Shown here: one piece after another, positions 11,590 to 23,560 of the stretch
How the letters are laid out: every line of letters begins with the position of its first letter
Position numbering within the stretch: the first letter of the stretch is position 1
Assembly: GCA_039621445.1 (NCBI GenBank)
Contig: CP154954.1
Location: 69,196,670-69,260,669 of the forward strand
Length of the DNA stretch: 64,000 nt
Reading direction: 5' to 3'
Origin: Euglena gracilis
Taxonomy: Eukaryota > Euglenida > Euglenophyceae > Euglenales
Made by a program: the position numbers and the translations under genes
The notes under the pieces: generated by a model
What the model saw: only the letters and a program-made list of their open reading frames with translations
Databases searched by the model: none
Told to the model about the DNA's origin: nothing

Positions 11590-11945
11590 AGGGACCCCCT
11601 GCCCCCAAATCAGTCCCTTTCATTTGATGATGTCTTATGTGACAGCAACACGTTTCCTTCCTGGGGGCCCCCTTCTAATTACTTTAAAACCCCCCTATAA
11701 AGCCATTAAGGCAGATACCATTGCTTCGATAACCAAACGCTTTTTGGCCCAGCAGGAGGTACCCCCCCAGGTTTGGGGACCCCACCCCACCAGAGGGGCA
11801 GGAGTTGGTTTACTCAAAAAATTGGGCCTTTCTGCTCAAGAAGTTTGTGACATTGGTCAGTGGAAGGGGGTAGAGGCTTTCACAGCCCATTACCAAAGAC
11901 TTGGTGCACAAGGTGCTTTGGAGAGTGCCCTGGCCCCCTTTTTTT
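11590..11945 (+). pseudogene. DIRS copy 1 tyrosine recombinase, C-terminal catalytic part
   Basis: The peptide from PQISPFHLMMSY onward includes HPTRGAGV (the HxxR box of tyrosine recombinases) and GQWKGVEAFTAHYQ, with the W/H position and the probable nucleophile Tyr. The N-terminal part with the first catalytic Arg is absent because of the internal deletion. The enzyme would normally integrate a circular DIRS intermediate without a target duplication. Family assignment rests on motif spacing and on RT of DIRS type immediately upstream. Confidence 0.75.
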
Positions 11946-12000
11946 TTCAGTGCACAATCTGGCCTCACAGTGGCAAAGTGCGGAGCCCGAGGTGTCTCGC

Positions 12001-12343
12001 ACTCCCTCGAGGCAGACCGAGAGGGGAGGAAGGGACACCGAGGGCGAAGCACAAAGACATTGTGAGCCCGACCCCCCCACCCATAAAAAAAAATTTGTAT
12101 TCAAACGCCCTCGATCAGAAGATGGGGGCCAGGGGGGGGGAGGTGGGGGGGACCCCCCCAAGCCAAGAAACAGCGCCACCGTCGGCACGTCGGAGACAAT
12201 GCAGGCACTAAGCCGGACCTCCCAAACCAGCGCACCAAAACAATCGCACAACAAACCGCCGGCGAGCAAGGCATGGCCTCACAGTGTCTTTGTGCTTCGC
12301 CCTCGGTGTCCCTTCCTCCCTTCTCGGTCTGCCTCTCGGGAGT
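12001..12343. repeat. DIRS right-end inverted pair (copy 1)
   Basis: 12001-12066 and 12278-12343 are about 66-bp reverse complements containing GGCAGACCGAGAGGG and AGGGACACCGAGGGCGAAGC. The same pair recurs at 29888-29953/30180-30245, and one arm is at the left end of copy 2 (about 20551-20595). This fits terminal repeat plus internal complementary region. Confidence 0.75.
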
Positions 12344-12439
12344 ACGACTCTGCCCACTTGTGCGTCAGAATCCGCGGAAGCGGAGGGGGTCCTTAGCCCC
12401 GTTGTAGAGTTATGCTGTACCGCAAATGCGGTTTTTGTA

Positions 12440-12580
12440 AGGGTGGGTCCGCGAATGCGGGTTGGGTCCGTAGACCCTTGGAGGGGGGGTACCGCCGAAG
12501 CGGCTTGGGTCCGAAGACCCTTTGGGGGGGGCACCGCCGAAGCGGCTTGGGTCCGAAGACCCTTGGAGGGGGGGTCTGCC
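12440..12580. repeat. Tandem repeat of about 47 bp, 3 units
   Basis: The units share GCGGCTTGGGTCCGAAGACC and GGAGGGGGGG; the first unit is diverged. The duplicate segment near 30480-30570 has fewer units, so the array has changed length since duplication. Confidence 0.7.
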
Positions 12581-15500
12581 AAAAAACCCATGAAAACAAT
12601 CCCGAAAGCAACCTCGACCTGACTTTTAAAAATGTGAATCGGGGCCTTCAGCTGTTGGTCCAAACCGGCTGGCACCCAGAGCCTCAAAAAAAAACAGCCC
12701 AAATCCAGCCAAGGAAAAAAAATTAAAACAAAAGGTGAAGGCAAATTTCAAAAACAGCTTCCGAGGTTCAAAAAAACACAAACTTCTAAAAAGAACCTTG
12801 GCCCACATTGACCCCGATGTTCCCCCACTCATCCATTTCCCCGCCTTTAAATCAGGGTTGTTTTTTTGTGACAATCTCCGTCAGCACCCTTGTTCCTCTG
12901 CTTTCCCCTCCCGACACTCATGCGACATTGATGGAATGATCGTGTAAAAAAAACACATGGTTGGAAATGGATGCTGTTGGGGGTTCTGTCCCATACCATG
13001 GCCTAGAGGTTTAAATTTGACCATTCGGGCTCCGCACTGCGAGATGGTGAGGTCCTGCTTTCCTTGCTTTCCTTGCTAAAAAAAACTCTTAAAACATGTC
13101 TCCCATGGCCTCGTGCTGCCTCAACCTTTGGATAATTAGTACAAAGGCTTCTGAGCTCTTTTGATCTTTCGAGAGTTTTGACATTGAGTTCACCTTCGCA
13201 AGCAATACGCTGAACAAGGAGAATTAGAAATACAAATTTATACATAAATATATCAAATATAAATGCACAAGTGCTATCAAACGCACCAGTCTTCACGGAA
13301 GGCAGACAGGAGGCGGGTGGGGGTGGCGGGCGGTGCTGACAGGGTTCGTATCGCGGCCAAGAGGATTCAGGGGATCACCCCAGTTGCACACTCTTCACCA
13401 GGATGACGCTCTCCAGGTCAGACCCTCGCCAAAACGACGGAGACAAGCAGGCGGGCTGGGAAAGGACGCTAACTGAATTTGGCCGAGTGGGGGCCCTGGA
13501 GTGGCCCTGGAGCACCTGGGCAGGCGTACGCTACCCGCCCCCCCCCCTGTGGGCCAAAAACTGCCCAAAACGGGATTTTTCAGGCCTTCTGGCGCAGGAG
13601 TGCCCTTCCCCCAGGGAGGGCCTTGGAGTGCCTGTCCGGGAGGGAGGAACGGAAACTGAGAACTCTTAATCCACTACTTCGCCCCCAAAAATCGAAAAGC
13701 CCAAAGAGGCGTTGGGACTTCCCCATAACATACGACTGCCCACACCGAAACAATTATCCGATTATCCACTCGAGGTCGTAAACCTGCGGAGGGCACAAGC
13801 TGGTTGTCCACTGACTGACTCGCATTTGAAAATTGATATATTTCGCATTCTGGTGTGTCCTGGACCACCCCACCACCAGTCACCATGTGCGCCGGAGCAC
13901 GCGAGAAAGCCCTTCGGACGATGGGAACGCGGCAGAGGAGGGCCTGCATGGAAGTCATCCCGTAATCTCTTGCCGTCCTGAGGGCCGACCGCACGGCTGT
14001 GCTCCTGTTCGGCACATAAGAACTGAGTTCGGGGTCGTTTGTTTATCTCTAGGAGAGCAGAAATGATTGGTGGCCTCAAACCGCCCTCAGATTGCACCTC
14101 TCCCCTGGACTGTCGGGAACCCTCAGGTACAGGTGTTTCTTACCGTGGTTTTTTCGAATATTTGGCATAAATATATATAATTACAGTGTTTGGGAGGTGC
14201 ATTCATCTGGTGGGATCTGGATGATTGGTCAAACTTCGGGGGGGGGGGGCTGTACCGGGAATCCCTGAAGCCGATGGGTGGTATGGGTGGTGGGGGGGTT
14301 GCCCCCGCCACGGGTGGCGGCTCCCATACCCCATAACCAGGACTTCCCGCACAGATCTGGGAGGGGGTGCCAGATTTGGTGGTCAATTTGGGGTCAAAAA
14401 CCTTTGATGCTTTGCACAGAAAGTAGAGGAAAACTGGGGCACCCACACTGCCCGACCACGCCCCCCCCCCCGGAGGGCGGGACCCACCCACCCATCCCTA
14501 CCCCTTAATCCCCACACCAAACGTTAGGGGAAAAGTTCTGAAAAGGTTGCTGGCTAACCCCCCCGAGGCCGATCACCAGTTCAATGCCTGCAACCTGCAA
14601 GTCACCAGTTTACCTCCCCTCTATTATTGTTTGCCCATTTGTTTGGCCTCAAGGCCCAAACAATCGGCCACAATTTGGTTGCATCCCTTGCAAGCTCCAG
14701 TTTTTTTTTTTTTTCGCCCGCCCTGAGGCCTAAGCATGGCTGGAACTGGGCCCAACGGGGTCAATCGGGTGCAATCGAAACTGCAAAGCTGCAAAAAATT
14801 GCAACTGCCCAAAAACGATCCTTGAACCAAAATCAAAAATGGCCGTTAGCTGGCTGGGGCTGGGCGATGTTCTTCCATGAAGCCAATTCGACATTCCCCT
14901 TTGAGGGGCAACACAGCACAGCCCCACCCTCCAGCATCTGACCTTTGTAGTAGAAAACCAATGGCTCGGTCACTGACCTCCTCCGCTTCCCGGATGACAC
15001 CGACACAACTCAACTCAAAGCAGAACCCTTGGACATTTGTGGGCAGGTCGGTTTGACAAACCCCAGCGGGGGAGGGAAACCTCGGAGTGCCCCGGACTGC
15101 CTGCCTGGTCGTGGGTTTCCTTGGTTTCCGTGTGGGGGGGGGGGCAACAAAATCTCGAGAATCGCGATGCAAATAAATGCAAAAAAAACGCACAAAAACA
15201 CGAAAAAACCAAAATTTTGCCAAAAATCAAAAAACACACAAGAAAACACAAAAGAAACGTCTTTGCACCGGCGTGCACTGGGCCGAGCTCCCAAGAACTT
15301 TTGGCATATTTGCCCTAACCCTCTCCGGAACCAAAGGGAAGGGTGAGAATTGACACCCAAAATAAACCCGGAACTACCAATTGATTGTATGACAGTGCAT
15401 GACAACAGAGGGGAGAATTGGGTTCTACCCCCCGCAAGAATGGTCACCTGGCAGGTTGGCCCGTACCAGGCTCTGACAATAGGGCTACGGCATCCCTCTG

Positions 15501-18426
15501 TTACGTGGCACACAGCATGGGGGAGACGCCAGGGCAGTGGGGTGGGCCTGCCGGTAGCTGTCCATCACGTGCAGGAGATTTGTGGACACCTCCAGGGAAC
15601 AGGAGGATCCGGTCGGCTGCCTGGCTGGTCAGCGTTACTACCCGAAACTTTTTTAAACCTTTCAAAAAAAAAGTCGAATCCAATCAAAAAGACACCATCT
15701 CAGGCGGTCGACTGCACACTTAGCTCACAAAAGTGAACCCGCCTTGCACAATCGCTCAATCCAAAACATTTGCAAATTTATGGCTTTTTTGGGGTCGTTT
15801 CGGGCCGTGCTTTTTGGATGAAAACACGTGTTGCAAAACCCACAAAGCTCATAACTATCGCATTTGTAGGTTCCAATTCAAATTGCAAAAGCAGCATTGG
15901 ACAATTCCGAAAAAAAAGTGTCAATTTGCGGACTTGTGGTCTTACATGTTCTGCCACCTGGGAGCTGATCAACAGGCACAGCTCTGAAGAGCATCCACCC
16001 GGTGATCACAGCTACCAGAATGGCCACTTTTGGAAACAAAATGCCGGGTTCGGGAGTGTCTGGAAATATGCCGCCCTTTGGTTGCCTGTCAGAAGGTTCG
16101 AGATTGTGACACAATTGCAAGGTTGAGGAACACCGGGTGCAAACACAAATAAATGAAGGGTGCGGTTGAACGGCAACCCAAAGAGGCTTAAATCCTCAGT
16201 CGTTGGAGTTGGAGTGACACAGTTGGGACCTGTTTTCGCACACCGGATTACGTCTGTTGCGCTGTTGGAAAAGACATGAAAATGCGGTGCCCGACAAAAG
16301 GGCTGCGATGGTCATTTTTTTCCCGGCTGTGAGACTTCGAAATGTGGCTCTTGTTTAATGGCGGGAGGGAAGATATGTAGCAGGATTTGAAATGCCTGTC
16401 AGAGGCATTTTAACGTGGTAATTGGAATACGTGTGTACCTCTAAGAGGCGAAATATTGCTTTAGCTGTTGGTGCGGATAAAATGAAATGAATCACACAAT
16501 TGCTCACGAGGGGTATTTCTTTGAGGCGCCTTAAAAAACCTGGAAAACCCTTAAAAACGATTTAAAAATTCTGCCAAAATGCCTTAAAAATCTTAAAATT
16601 TTTACTCTGGGAAAATTTTCGAAATCTCTGGGAAATTTGTCGAAATTCCGAAGCATTTTCGAGCAAAAGAAAATCTCAATCTGGGCAAAAACAAGCCAAC
16701 TCCGGGGGAAAAAATGTTTTCTGTCATCGCTGGAACACTGTCTGTCCGAAAAAAATGGGTGTTTTGACATTTTTAATTTTGGACCCGCGTTCATGCCCAC
16801 ATGGCTCTTTGACTTGAATTTGAAAATGCGATCACTTGTGTCATTGTGCAAGTAAAGTTTGAAATAATTCCCATTGCTCATTTCCCGGGCAATTCTTCAT
16901 TTCCTATGGCCCCTGGGATAAAAGAAAACGTGTTGACTTTATGTGCTCTGCACCTCGGTTCAAGCAAAGTGACCTGTTTGTTTGTTTGTTTTTTATTGCT
17001 CACCATGTTTGCCTGAACGCCTGTCCCCACTGTAGTCACCCGCAACAGATCTGCCAAAAAACAGACTGAGTTACCTATGCGGCTTGATTTCCCGTGAAAT
17101 CATGGGAAGCATTGCTCACCACACCTGAGCATTTCGGAAACTGCTTACCGAAAAATTAGAGGGGGGTCTTCAACCCAGCGGAACAAAACGTGCTTGGTTG
17201 GCTGGATGGCTCTAGAAAGCCCCTGATTGCACGGAGGAGGGGGACGTGGGTGAAGATGGGTCGGCGGTGCACCTCGTTTCCAAACACGAAGAACGCCTCG
17301 ACCTGCGCGACTGGGGGGGGGGGGGCGGGGGGGAGGTTGGCCGGTGTTGACCGGAGAGATTCAGCCACCCGCAAAGCACCAGGCTCCTCTTAAAAAAAAA
17401 TGCGACCACAGGAAAAAAGAAAAAAACCACAACAAGAAACATAAAAACGGCGAAAATAAAAAAATGGGTTTCAGAAATTTCGGATTGCGCGAACATCCAG
17501 GACATTGCGCGAACATCCATTTTCACCACCAGTCAATGGTGGTGAAAAACATCCCTGTGTGTGGTGTTTTGGGGGGAAAAAACAAAAAAAAACATGGGAG
17601 CAAACCTTCCAACCGTTACCATATGATATGCTGCAGCCCACATTTGAAGATACACAACACACAAGACTGTGAAATTCACTGCTTTGATGGCAAGAAAATC
17701 TGATCATCACGACGCTGAGCAAAAGCAAAACAAACAAACGCCTGTAGCCTAAGAGAAGCAAAAAAATGTCTTTCGAGTCTTTCGAGTCTTGCAAACATGC
17801 GCTGAGTAGAACCACCTTCATCTCTCAACCCAAAGGAGAATTGGTCGTCAGGGTGGGGCCCTGAAATGCCAGGCGACACACGCCGGCTGCCGGCAGCTCT
17901 GCAAAATGGCACGCACAAGGGATGATGGGGCTGACTGTGGCTGATGGTGAGGAGAAGCACAGCCACACTGACCCACCCCCCAAATCCACCAGGTCAATGC
18001 TGGATCCCCCATGGGGATCCAGTCCTTAAGAAGCATAAAAAAAAAACTACCTGGAAAGAAATTACGCCTCAAACGCAGGTCTTTGTTCAATTGACCATTT
18101 CTTAAAAATAATGGATTGTCTGGATCTTAAAATATGCCTTCAAAAAACAACCCATATTGAAATCATTTTTGGCATTTTGAAGAATTGCGGATGTTGCAGG
18201 CAACGACTGAAATGATCATGAAAATTGGGAACTTCAAAACATAAACACGCCCAAAAAGATCCCCTGCACTGAGAGGAGGAGATTGCAGAATGGAACTGCG
18301 GAAATGATGGGGAATCACAAAGGTAAAATCTCCCCCTGGCTATTTATATGGAATTTGTTCAAAGACAAAATGATGGTTGCAGGTTTTGGTTGGTGAAAAC
18401 ATGCTGCATGAAGCAGTGCACGTGCA

Positions 18427-18924
18427 GATACCACACCATGTTAGCCCCTTACAAGAGGCTTTGGAATCAAAATCTGGAAAAATATGGAGCTTTTTGGGAT
18501 CCCCTCCCAATCCTCCTGGGGCTGGCCCAAGCCCCCTTTCCCTCTGATATATGCACGTTGCGCACACAGCTGATTTTTTGCTCCAGAAATCTCTGTTTAT
18601 ATCGACCTTCTGATTTGGAGAGAATCAAACGAACAACCAGTGTGTTGGGCAAGGCGCTTTACATTAAAATTCAGCGTAAAGGCCAGAAATTCCACAAACG
18701 GAGAGAGCTGTTTCACTTCCAAAGTGCCCACAGATAAGTCCCTTTCACTTAATGCTGGCTTACGTGGCTGCAACCCGATTTAACGTAAAGCCTGGGGGTC
18801 CCCTTCTGATTTCACTAAAACCCCCCTTCAAAGCCATAAGTGCTGACACAATTGCTTCAATAACAAAAAAATTTTTTATCCCAAAATGGGGTACCAACCC
18901 CAGGTGTGGGGGGTACACTCCACC
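18427..18924 (+). pseudogene. DIRS tyrosine-recombinase fragment inserted in copy A
   Basis: A 498-bp insertion absent from copy B (joint at 38340) and flanked by TGCA on both sides (18423-18426, 18925-18928). Translated pieces read MLAPYKRLWNQNLEKYGAFW and CLYRPSDLERI (the first catalytic Arg region), matching DIRS copy 2 near 24180-24370. It then runs, with stops, through the stretch that precedes HxxR and ends at the degenerate HxxR region. It has neither terminal repeats nor RT, so it did not arrive as a full element. Confidence 0.75.
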
Positions 18925-19043
18925 TGCACACACAGCCTCCCATCATCAGCCCCTCGCTCTCTCCCTCAGCCCAACAGTCCTCCCAACCTTCAAAAACAAA
19001 TGCATTATCTCGAGGCATGGGGGCGGTTGGCACATTTGGCTGG

Positions 19044-19165
19044 GGCAGTGAGGCGCACACCGTTGGGGGTGGGGGACGTGGCGGCCTTGGGATGGAGACT
19101 GGCGGTGGAGAGGACGGTACGGTGGCTGGTCGGCGCTGGCATGCCTGTCCGGGGTGGGGGGGACG
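19044..19165. repeat. Dispersed GC-rich repeat, copy 1
   Basis: Core GGGGGACGTGGCGGCC...GGACGGTACGGTGGCTGGTCGGCGCTGGCATGCCTGTCC. Related copies lie near 38462-38577, 40550-40650, 41880-41985, 42880-42985 and 44030-44130. Only the 38 kb copy is explained by the segmental duplication. Confidence 0.6.
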
Positions 19166-19730
19166 GAGAGGGGGGGTGGTTGGGTCGCCAATTTGACAAA
19201 AAAAATTGTGAGTACAAGTCAGACCCCTAGGACCTCTCGCTGAGTATCAGAAAAGATGGAAAAGGACCGGGGGGGGGCAAGAACCAGGGGGTGATGCCTG
19301 GACAAGCAGGAAAAGAAATGACTTAAAAAAACAGCCGGCATTTCGCGCCAGAAAGGACAAACTTTTTGGGGGTCCACTGTTGAACTTACAGGCATATGGA
19401 TGAAAATCAACGATAATCTCACCTAATCTCACCTATTTGGCCTATTTGGGATTTGGAAGGAAGGTCCTTGGGAAGGAAGGAAGTCCTTGGAAAGAAGGAA
19501 AATTTTCTCTTACAGGCCCACAGGCCCACACAAAATAAGCCTCCATGAGAAGCTGATCTTTAAAAAGATGGGCTAGGACTGGGGGGTGGTGCTTACAAGA
19601 ACCAATCGAGGAATCCTGAACAAAATTACTCAGTGGAGGCCGTAAAAATATTCAGCATTTTCACATTGGGGTGTGTTCATAAAAAAGGTTAAACTGAAAT
19701 TTAAAAAAAATATAAAAAATGGTTGCCCTT

Positions 19731-19762
19731 GGTAGGGTTAGGGTTAGGGTTAAGGGTTCCAC
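19731..19762. repeat. Short interstitial TTAGGG array
   Basis: About four telomere-type units (GGTAGGGTTAGGGTTAGGGTTAAGGG). The duplicate at 39141-39168 has the same array with one base change. Confidence 0.8.
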
Positions 19763-20934
19763 CCCCCCCCCCGTATCGCACCGTCCAGTGTGCTTTAGTT
19801 GAACGGCTTTGAGCCAGAAAATTTTTGAGTCCTGTGTCAAAAACTTCCAAATGCTGCTGCTGCGCATGTGCCCTTCCGACGCAGCAATGGTGTGCAGGTG
19901 TGAAACAAAAAGCATGCCGGGGGGCTGATTTCTTTCATGAAAGTTTTCGGTTCTGCAACATTGTGAAACACGTTGCATTTCTTCGCTCAAATAGGAAATC
20001 AAAAGGCATCAGCAAAATGCCATTCGGAAAGCCTTTTGCCACCCTGCCATTTTCTTGATACCTGCAAACAAAGCAGCATTATGCGGAAGTGACGTTGCAT
20101 GAAATAACATTACAGCATTACCAGCGAACCATGGAAGTGTGTCCAGGGACCATCTTTCAGGTTCATTTGAACGATACCTGCTGAATTTGACACCATCAAA
20201 TTTAACCTGTGCAACTTTTCCAGCACAGGCAACCCCTTGGGTTGTATATTCAAAACATTTTGACTCATTATTATACATGCCACCAAACATTATTATACAT
20301 GCCGTATTATTATGCTGCAGCTTCCGCGTGAAAGCAAACAAGGGAGATGGGGTAGAGGAGGGGGCTGACATTTGGATGGGGGGCTGACGATGGCAGGCTG
20401 CACATAATGTCAGGTGGGGTATCTGTCCTGGACTGCCGGTGGAAACCATCTCTGCCTCTGTTCCAAGGTGGTCATGTTCACAAGGGAGACATGGCACAGA
20501 CCAACAGCAAATTTAGCCCCGCCTGTCACCACCCGTGCAAAGCACACATCTCGGTGTCCCTTCATCCCTTCTCGGTCTGCCTCGAGGGAGTACGGGTTTA
20601 TCGCACGCCCATGAACCGGGGAGTATGCGGCACCGGGTCAAAATCGAGAGACACCTCGGGCTACGCACTTTGCCATTGTGAGGCCATGCCTTGCTCGCTG
20701 GCGGTTTGTTGTGTGATTGTTCGCTGCGCTGGGTTAGGAGGTCCCGCTTAGTGCCTTTTTTCGCCGGAGTTGGCTGATTTTTAACTTGCCCTTCGACACC
20801 CAGAAGAAAGGAACAGAGTCAACGAACGAAGAAGAACCAAGAAAATAAGTCAATATCAATTCAATATCCAGAAGGACACGAACCAGACGAATATCAACTC
20901 AAAATTCAAATATCAAATTTCAAGTTTGACTTCA

Positions 20935-22920
20935 ATGAGCAATGCAGTTGAGAAGAAATTGGAATTTCATGGCCGCGGACGTGTTGGAGCAGAGGCCGCA
21001 GCAGCAGCTGGAGAACTTGGAGATGCGGTCGACACGTGGCAAACCGTGGCCGTTCTTCCCACCCAGACCCCCACCCCAGAAATTTCCCACAAAAACCCCC
21101 CCAGTGACGGCCACGGTCCTTGGATCACCAGGCCCAGAAAACAGAAGTAAGCCCAAGCCCTCAGTGGGCAAAGGATGGGCCATGGAGGCCCAAAATACTT
21201 CAGCATTGGACATCCAAAGCCCACAAATCAGGGGCTTTTCCCCCAAGCCTGTACACCATTTGGCCAAAGGCTGGGGAGATGGAATCAAGGCCAAGGAGGT
21301 CAACATTACAGGGGCCACGGGGACCAATTTTACAAGCAAATCCCCTCAGGAAGGTGCAGAAAAGGTCTGTCAACCCCCCCCAATTCATCTAACACAACAA
21401 CCCCTCTCAAGGGGAAAAGATGGGGCCACAGCAGCCCCCCCAGTGCCCACAGTGGCCACCAAGAAGCTATGGGACATCATCCCCAACCAGCAGGGTGGAC
21501 CCACAGTGGCCACCAAGAAGCTAAGAAAGCTGCTGGAGAACTCCCCCGAGGGACCCACAGAGGCCCTCTGCCAAAAAGGGGGGGAAAAGGGACCCACAGT
21601 GGCCCTTTTAATGACTCAGCCTCAGCAGGAAAAGAGACCCACAGTGGCGCTTTTGGAGGGAGGGGCAGGAGCCCCTCCAACATTTATTTCTCACGTCCCG
21701 ATTGTTCAGTCAAAGGGTGGACCCACAGAGGCCCCCCTATGGTATGTCAACCAACCAGATCATCATGGAGAAGACCAGATAGGCAAAACAGGGGCATTAA
21801 GCCTATGATATGTCATCCAACAACAAGATCCTCCAGACTGGTGATCAGAGAGGGAGAGAATGCATGCACATCCCCCCAGAAAAAATTTCCTTTTCCAAGG
21901 GCCCAAGCCCTAGGGGACCTAGGGGTGCAATGTCCAACACCCCCAGCCCAGCCCCCCCAAAACCTTCTTATCCAGAAAACAACTTCAATGGAGGAAATAA
22001 AGGGAGACACCCCCCTCCATCAAAGGTTGCAAAAAAGCCAAAAATGTCCATCACCACCAGCCCAGCCCTCCCAAAACAATCTTATCCAGGAAATAAATTC
22101 CGTGGAGGAGAAATGGGGAGACACCCCCCTCCATCAAAGGCTGCAAAAAAGCCTGAAATGGTGGGCAAAAAATGCTCCCCCCCCAACAACATGTCAGCTC
22201 ATCAGGGATGGCATTCAACCCCCCTGGGTAAACCCACCAAAATTGTCCACCCACCCAAAACCCAGAGCAAATTTGAACCTACCCCAAGCAGAAAAAATAC
22301 TGCTGGATTACAAAAAATCTGGATCCGTAAAGAGGGTGAGGGATTCAACCACCCAGCACCTCATCCCCTGGTTTTTGATTTCAAAACCAGAGGGGGGACA
22401 GACCAAATGGAGGTTAATAAGCGATTGCAGGGAGCTAAATCAACTGTTCCAAGTGAAACCTTTCAAGCTGGATCACATCCAGCACATTTTCCCTGTGTTG
22501 GAAAAAGGCCACTGGGCAGCAAAAATAGACCTAAAGGATGCCTACTTCCACATACCAGTGAGCCAGGCCCTAAGGCCATTTCTAAGGCATCAGGTGGCGG
22601 GGCAGACCTGGGAATTCCAGGCAGGCTGTTTTGGCCTGAATGTAATGCCCCAAATTTTTATGTCAGTAATGAAGACATTCGAAAAGCTGTGGAGGAAAAG
22701 GGGCATCCAGGTATTTATTTACCTGGACGACATTTTACTGGTAGCGCCAACACACAATCTCTTACAAAATCACCTGAACACAGTGGTCAGGGATTTAATC
22801 AAATCAGGATTCAAAATCAATGTAAAAAAGTCCACCCTGCAGCCAACCCAAATCGTAAATCATCTTGGGTTTCAATTGAACTTGCAAGAGGGAAAATTGC
22901 AGGTACCCCCCAGAAAATAA
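20935..22920 (+). CDS. DIRS copy 2 Gag-like region fused to reverse transcriptase
   Basis: A likely start is the ATG at 20935 (MSNAVEKK), but the same frame has a stop at about 21148-21150; from 21175 it is open for 581 codons. That frame holds GWTHSGHQEAK and THSGPF-type repeats near 21500-21640, then two ..GDTPLHQRLQKS units near 22000 and 22110. RT motifs follow: KWRLISDCRELNQ, AKIDLKDAYFHIPVS, CFGLNVMPQ, catalytic YLDD, and SGFKINVKKS. The frame ends at a TAA just after the PPRK peptide; deleting or adding one C in the preceding C run joins it to RNase H. RT and DIRS affiliation are clear; the Gag role is inferred from position. Confidence 0.8.
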
Positions 22921-23560
22921 AAACAGTAAAAAAGGAGCTGGGAAAAATGGTGAAGAAAGATTACATGTCAAAAAGGCAGTTGGCTGCCATTTTGGGCCAA
23001 ATAAGATGCAATCTAATGGCCCTGCCCTTTCTAAGGGCCTTTACGGATGCCCTGGCAAATTTTTTGGTGGAAAATTCCACAGCCCCCTGGGACTCAAAAC
23101 ACCCCATTTCCCAAAGAATAAAAGACCAATTAAGAGAAATAAAAAATCTACTGGACTCCTGGGGGGACAGACCCTTCCCCCAAAATGCAACCAGGGAGTT
23201 GCACTCAGACAGCAGTACCCATGCATGGGGGGGGCTGGACATTCGAACAGGCGAAATTGTGCAAGAATTTTGGAGGGAAAACTCCATTTTGCACATAAAT
23301 GTCAAAGAATTAAGTGCGGCAATAAGCACCGTACAAAGCCTAAGCAAACCAGGAGAAACTGTGTCCCTGTCAGTGGAAAATCAAGTAATTTACTATTACT
23401 TAACAAAGGGGGGGGGGGGGCAGAAAAGACGCCTTCAATTCCATGCTAAGACCCTTTTTCAAATGGTGCATGGAACACAACATAAACCTGCAAGTAAAGT
23501 GGGTGCCTTCAAAGGAATGCCGGTTTAAGTTAGCAGTTAAAAAATTACATCAGCCTAAAA
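22900..23560 (+). pseudogene. DIRS copy 2 RNase H
   Basis: Continues RT after a one-base frame change: KIKTVKKELGKM, RELHSDSSTHAWGG (first Asp), HINVKELSAAI (Glu) and LSVENQVIYYYLTKGGG. The usual Asp of the third box (DN) appears here as EN. A G run at 23408-23420 shifts the frame again; the following FFKWCMEHNINLQVKWVPSK is the end of the domain in the next frame. It would degrade template RNA during cDNA synthesis. Confidence 0.75.

Larger units (their letters stand above)
8531..12350 (+). mobile_element. DIRS-type retrotransposon, copy 1, internally deleted
   Basis: Order: left terminal repeat region, Gag-like repeats (9058-10440), RT (10447 on), part of RNase H, then directly the catalytic half of a tyrosine recombinase (11590-11940) and right terminal repeats. 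DIRS elements use a tyrosine recombinase instead of a DDE integrase and end in inverted repeats plus an internal complementary region; the inverted pair at 12001-12066 and 12278-12343 fits this. Compared with copy 2, sequence from mid RNase H into the recombinase is missing, joined at GTTCCAGGGACCCCC, which also occurs in copy 2 near 23812. Boundaries are approximate. Confidence 0.8.
12351..20554. repeat. Segmental duplication, copy A (largely non-coding)
   Basis: Collinear with 30395-39965, mostly 95% identical or better by eye. Both start at TGCCCACTTGTGCGTCAG just after a DIRS right end. Copy A ends at ACATCTCGG, exactly where DIRS copy 2 begins. No convincing gene: short frames shared by the copies (such as 13712-13981) differ mainly by amino-acid-changing substitutions, and others break in C runs. 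Differences from copy B include the insertion at 18427-18924, about 560 bp absent at 17985, and no palindrome at 14200-14790. Confidence 0.85.

Noticed and set aside
13712-13981. Short frame of 89 codons conserved at the same length in both duplicates (also 31708-31977).
   Set aside because: Differences between the copies mostly change amino acids, as expected of non-coding DNA; no motif.
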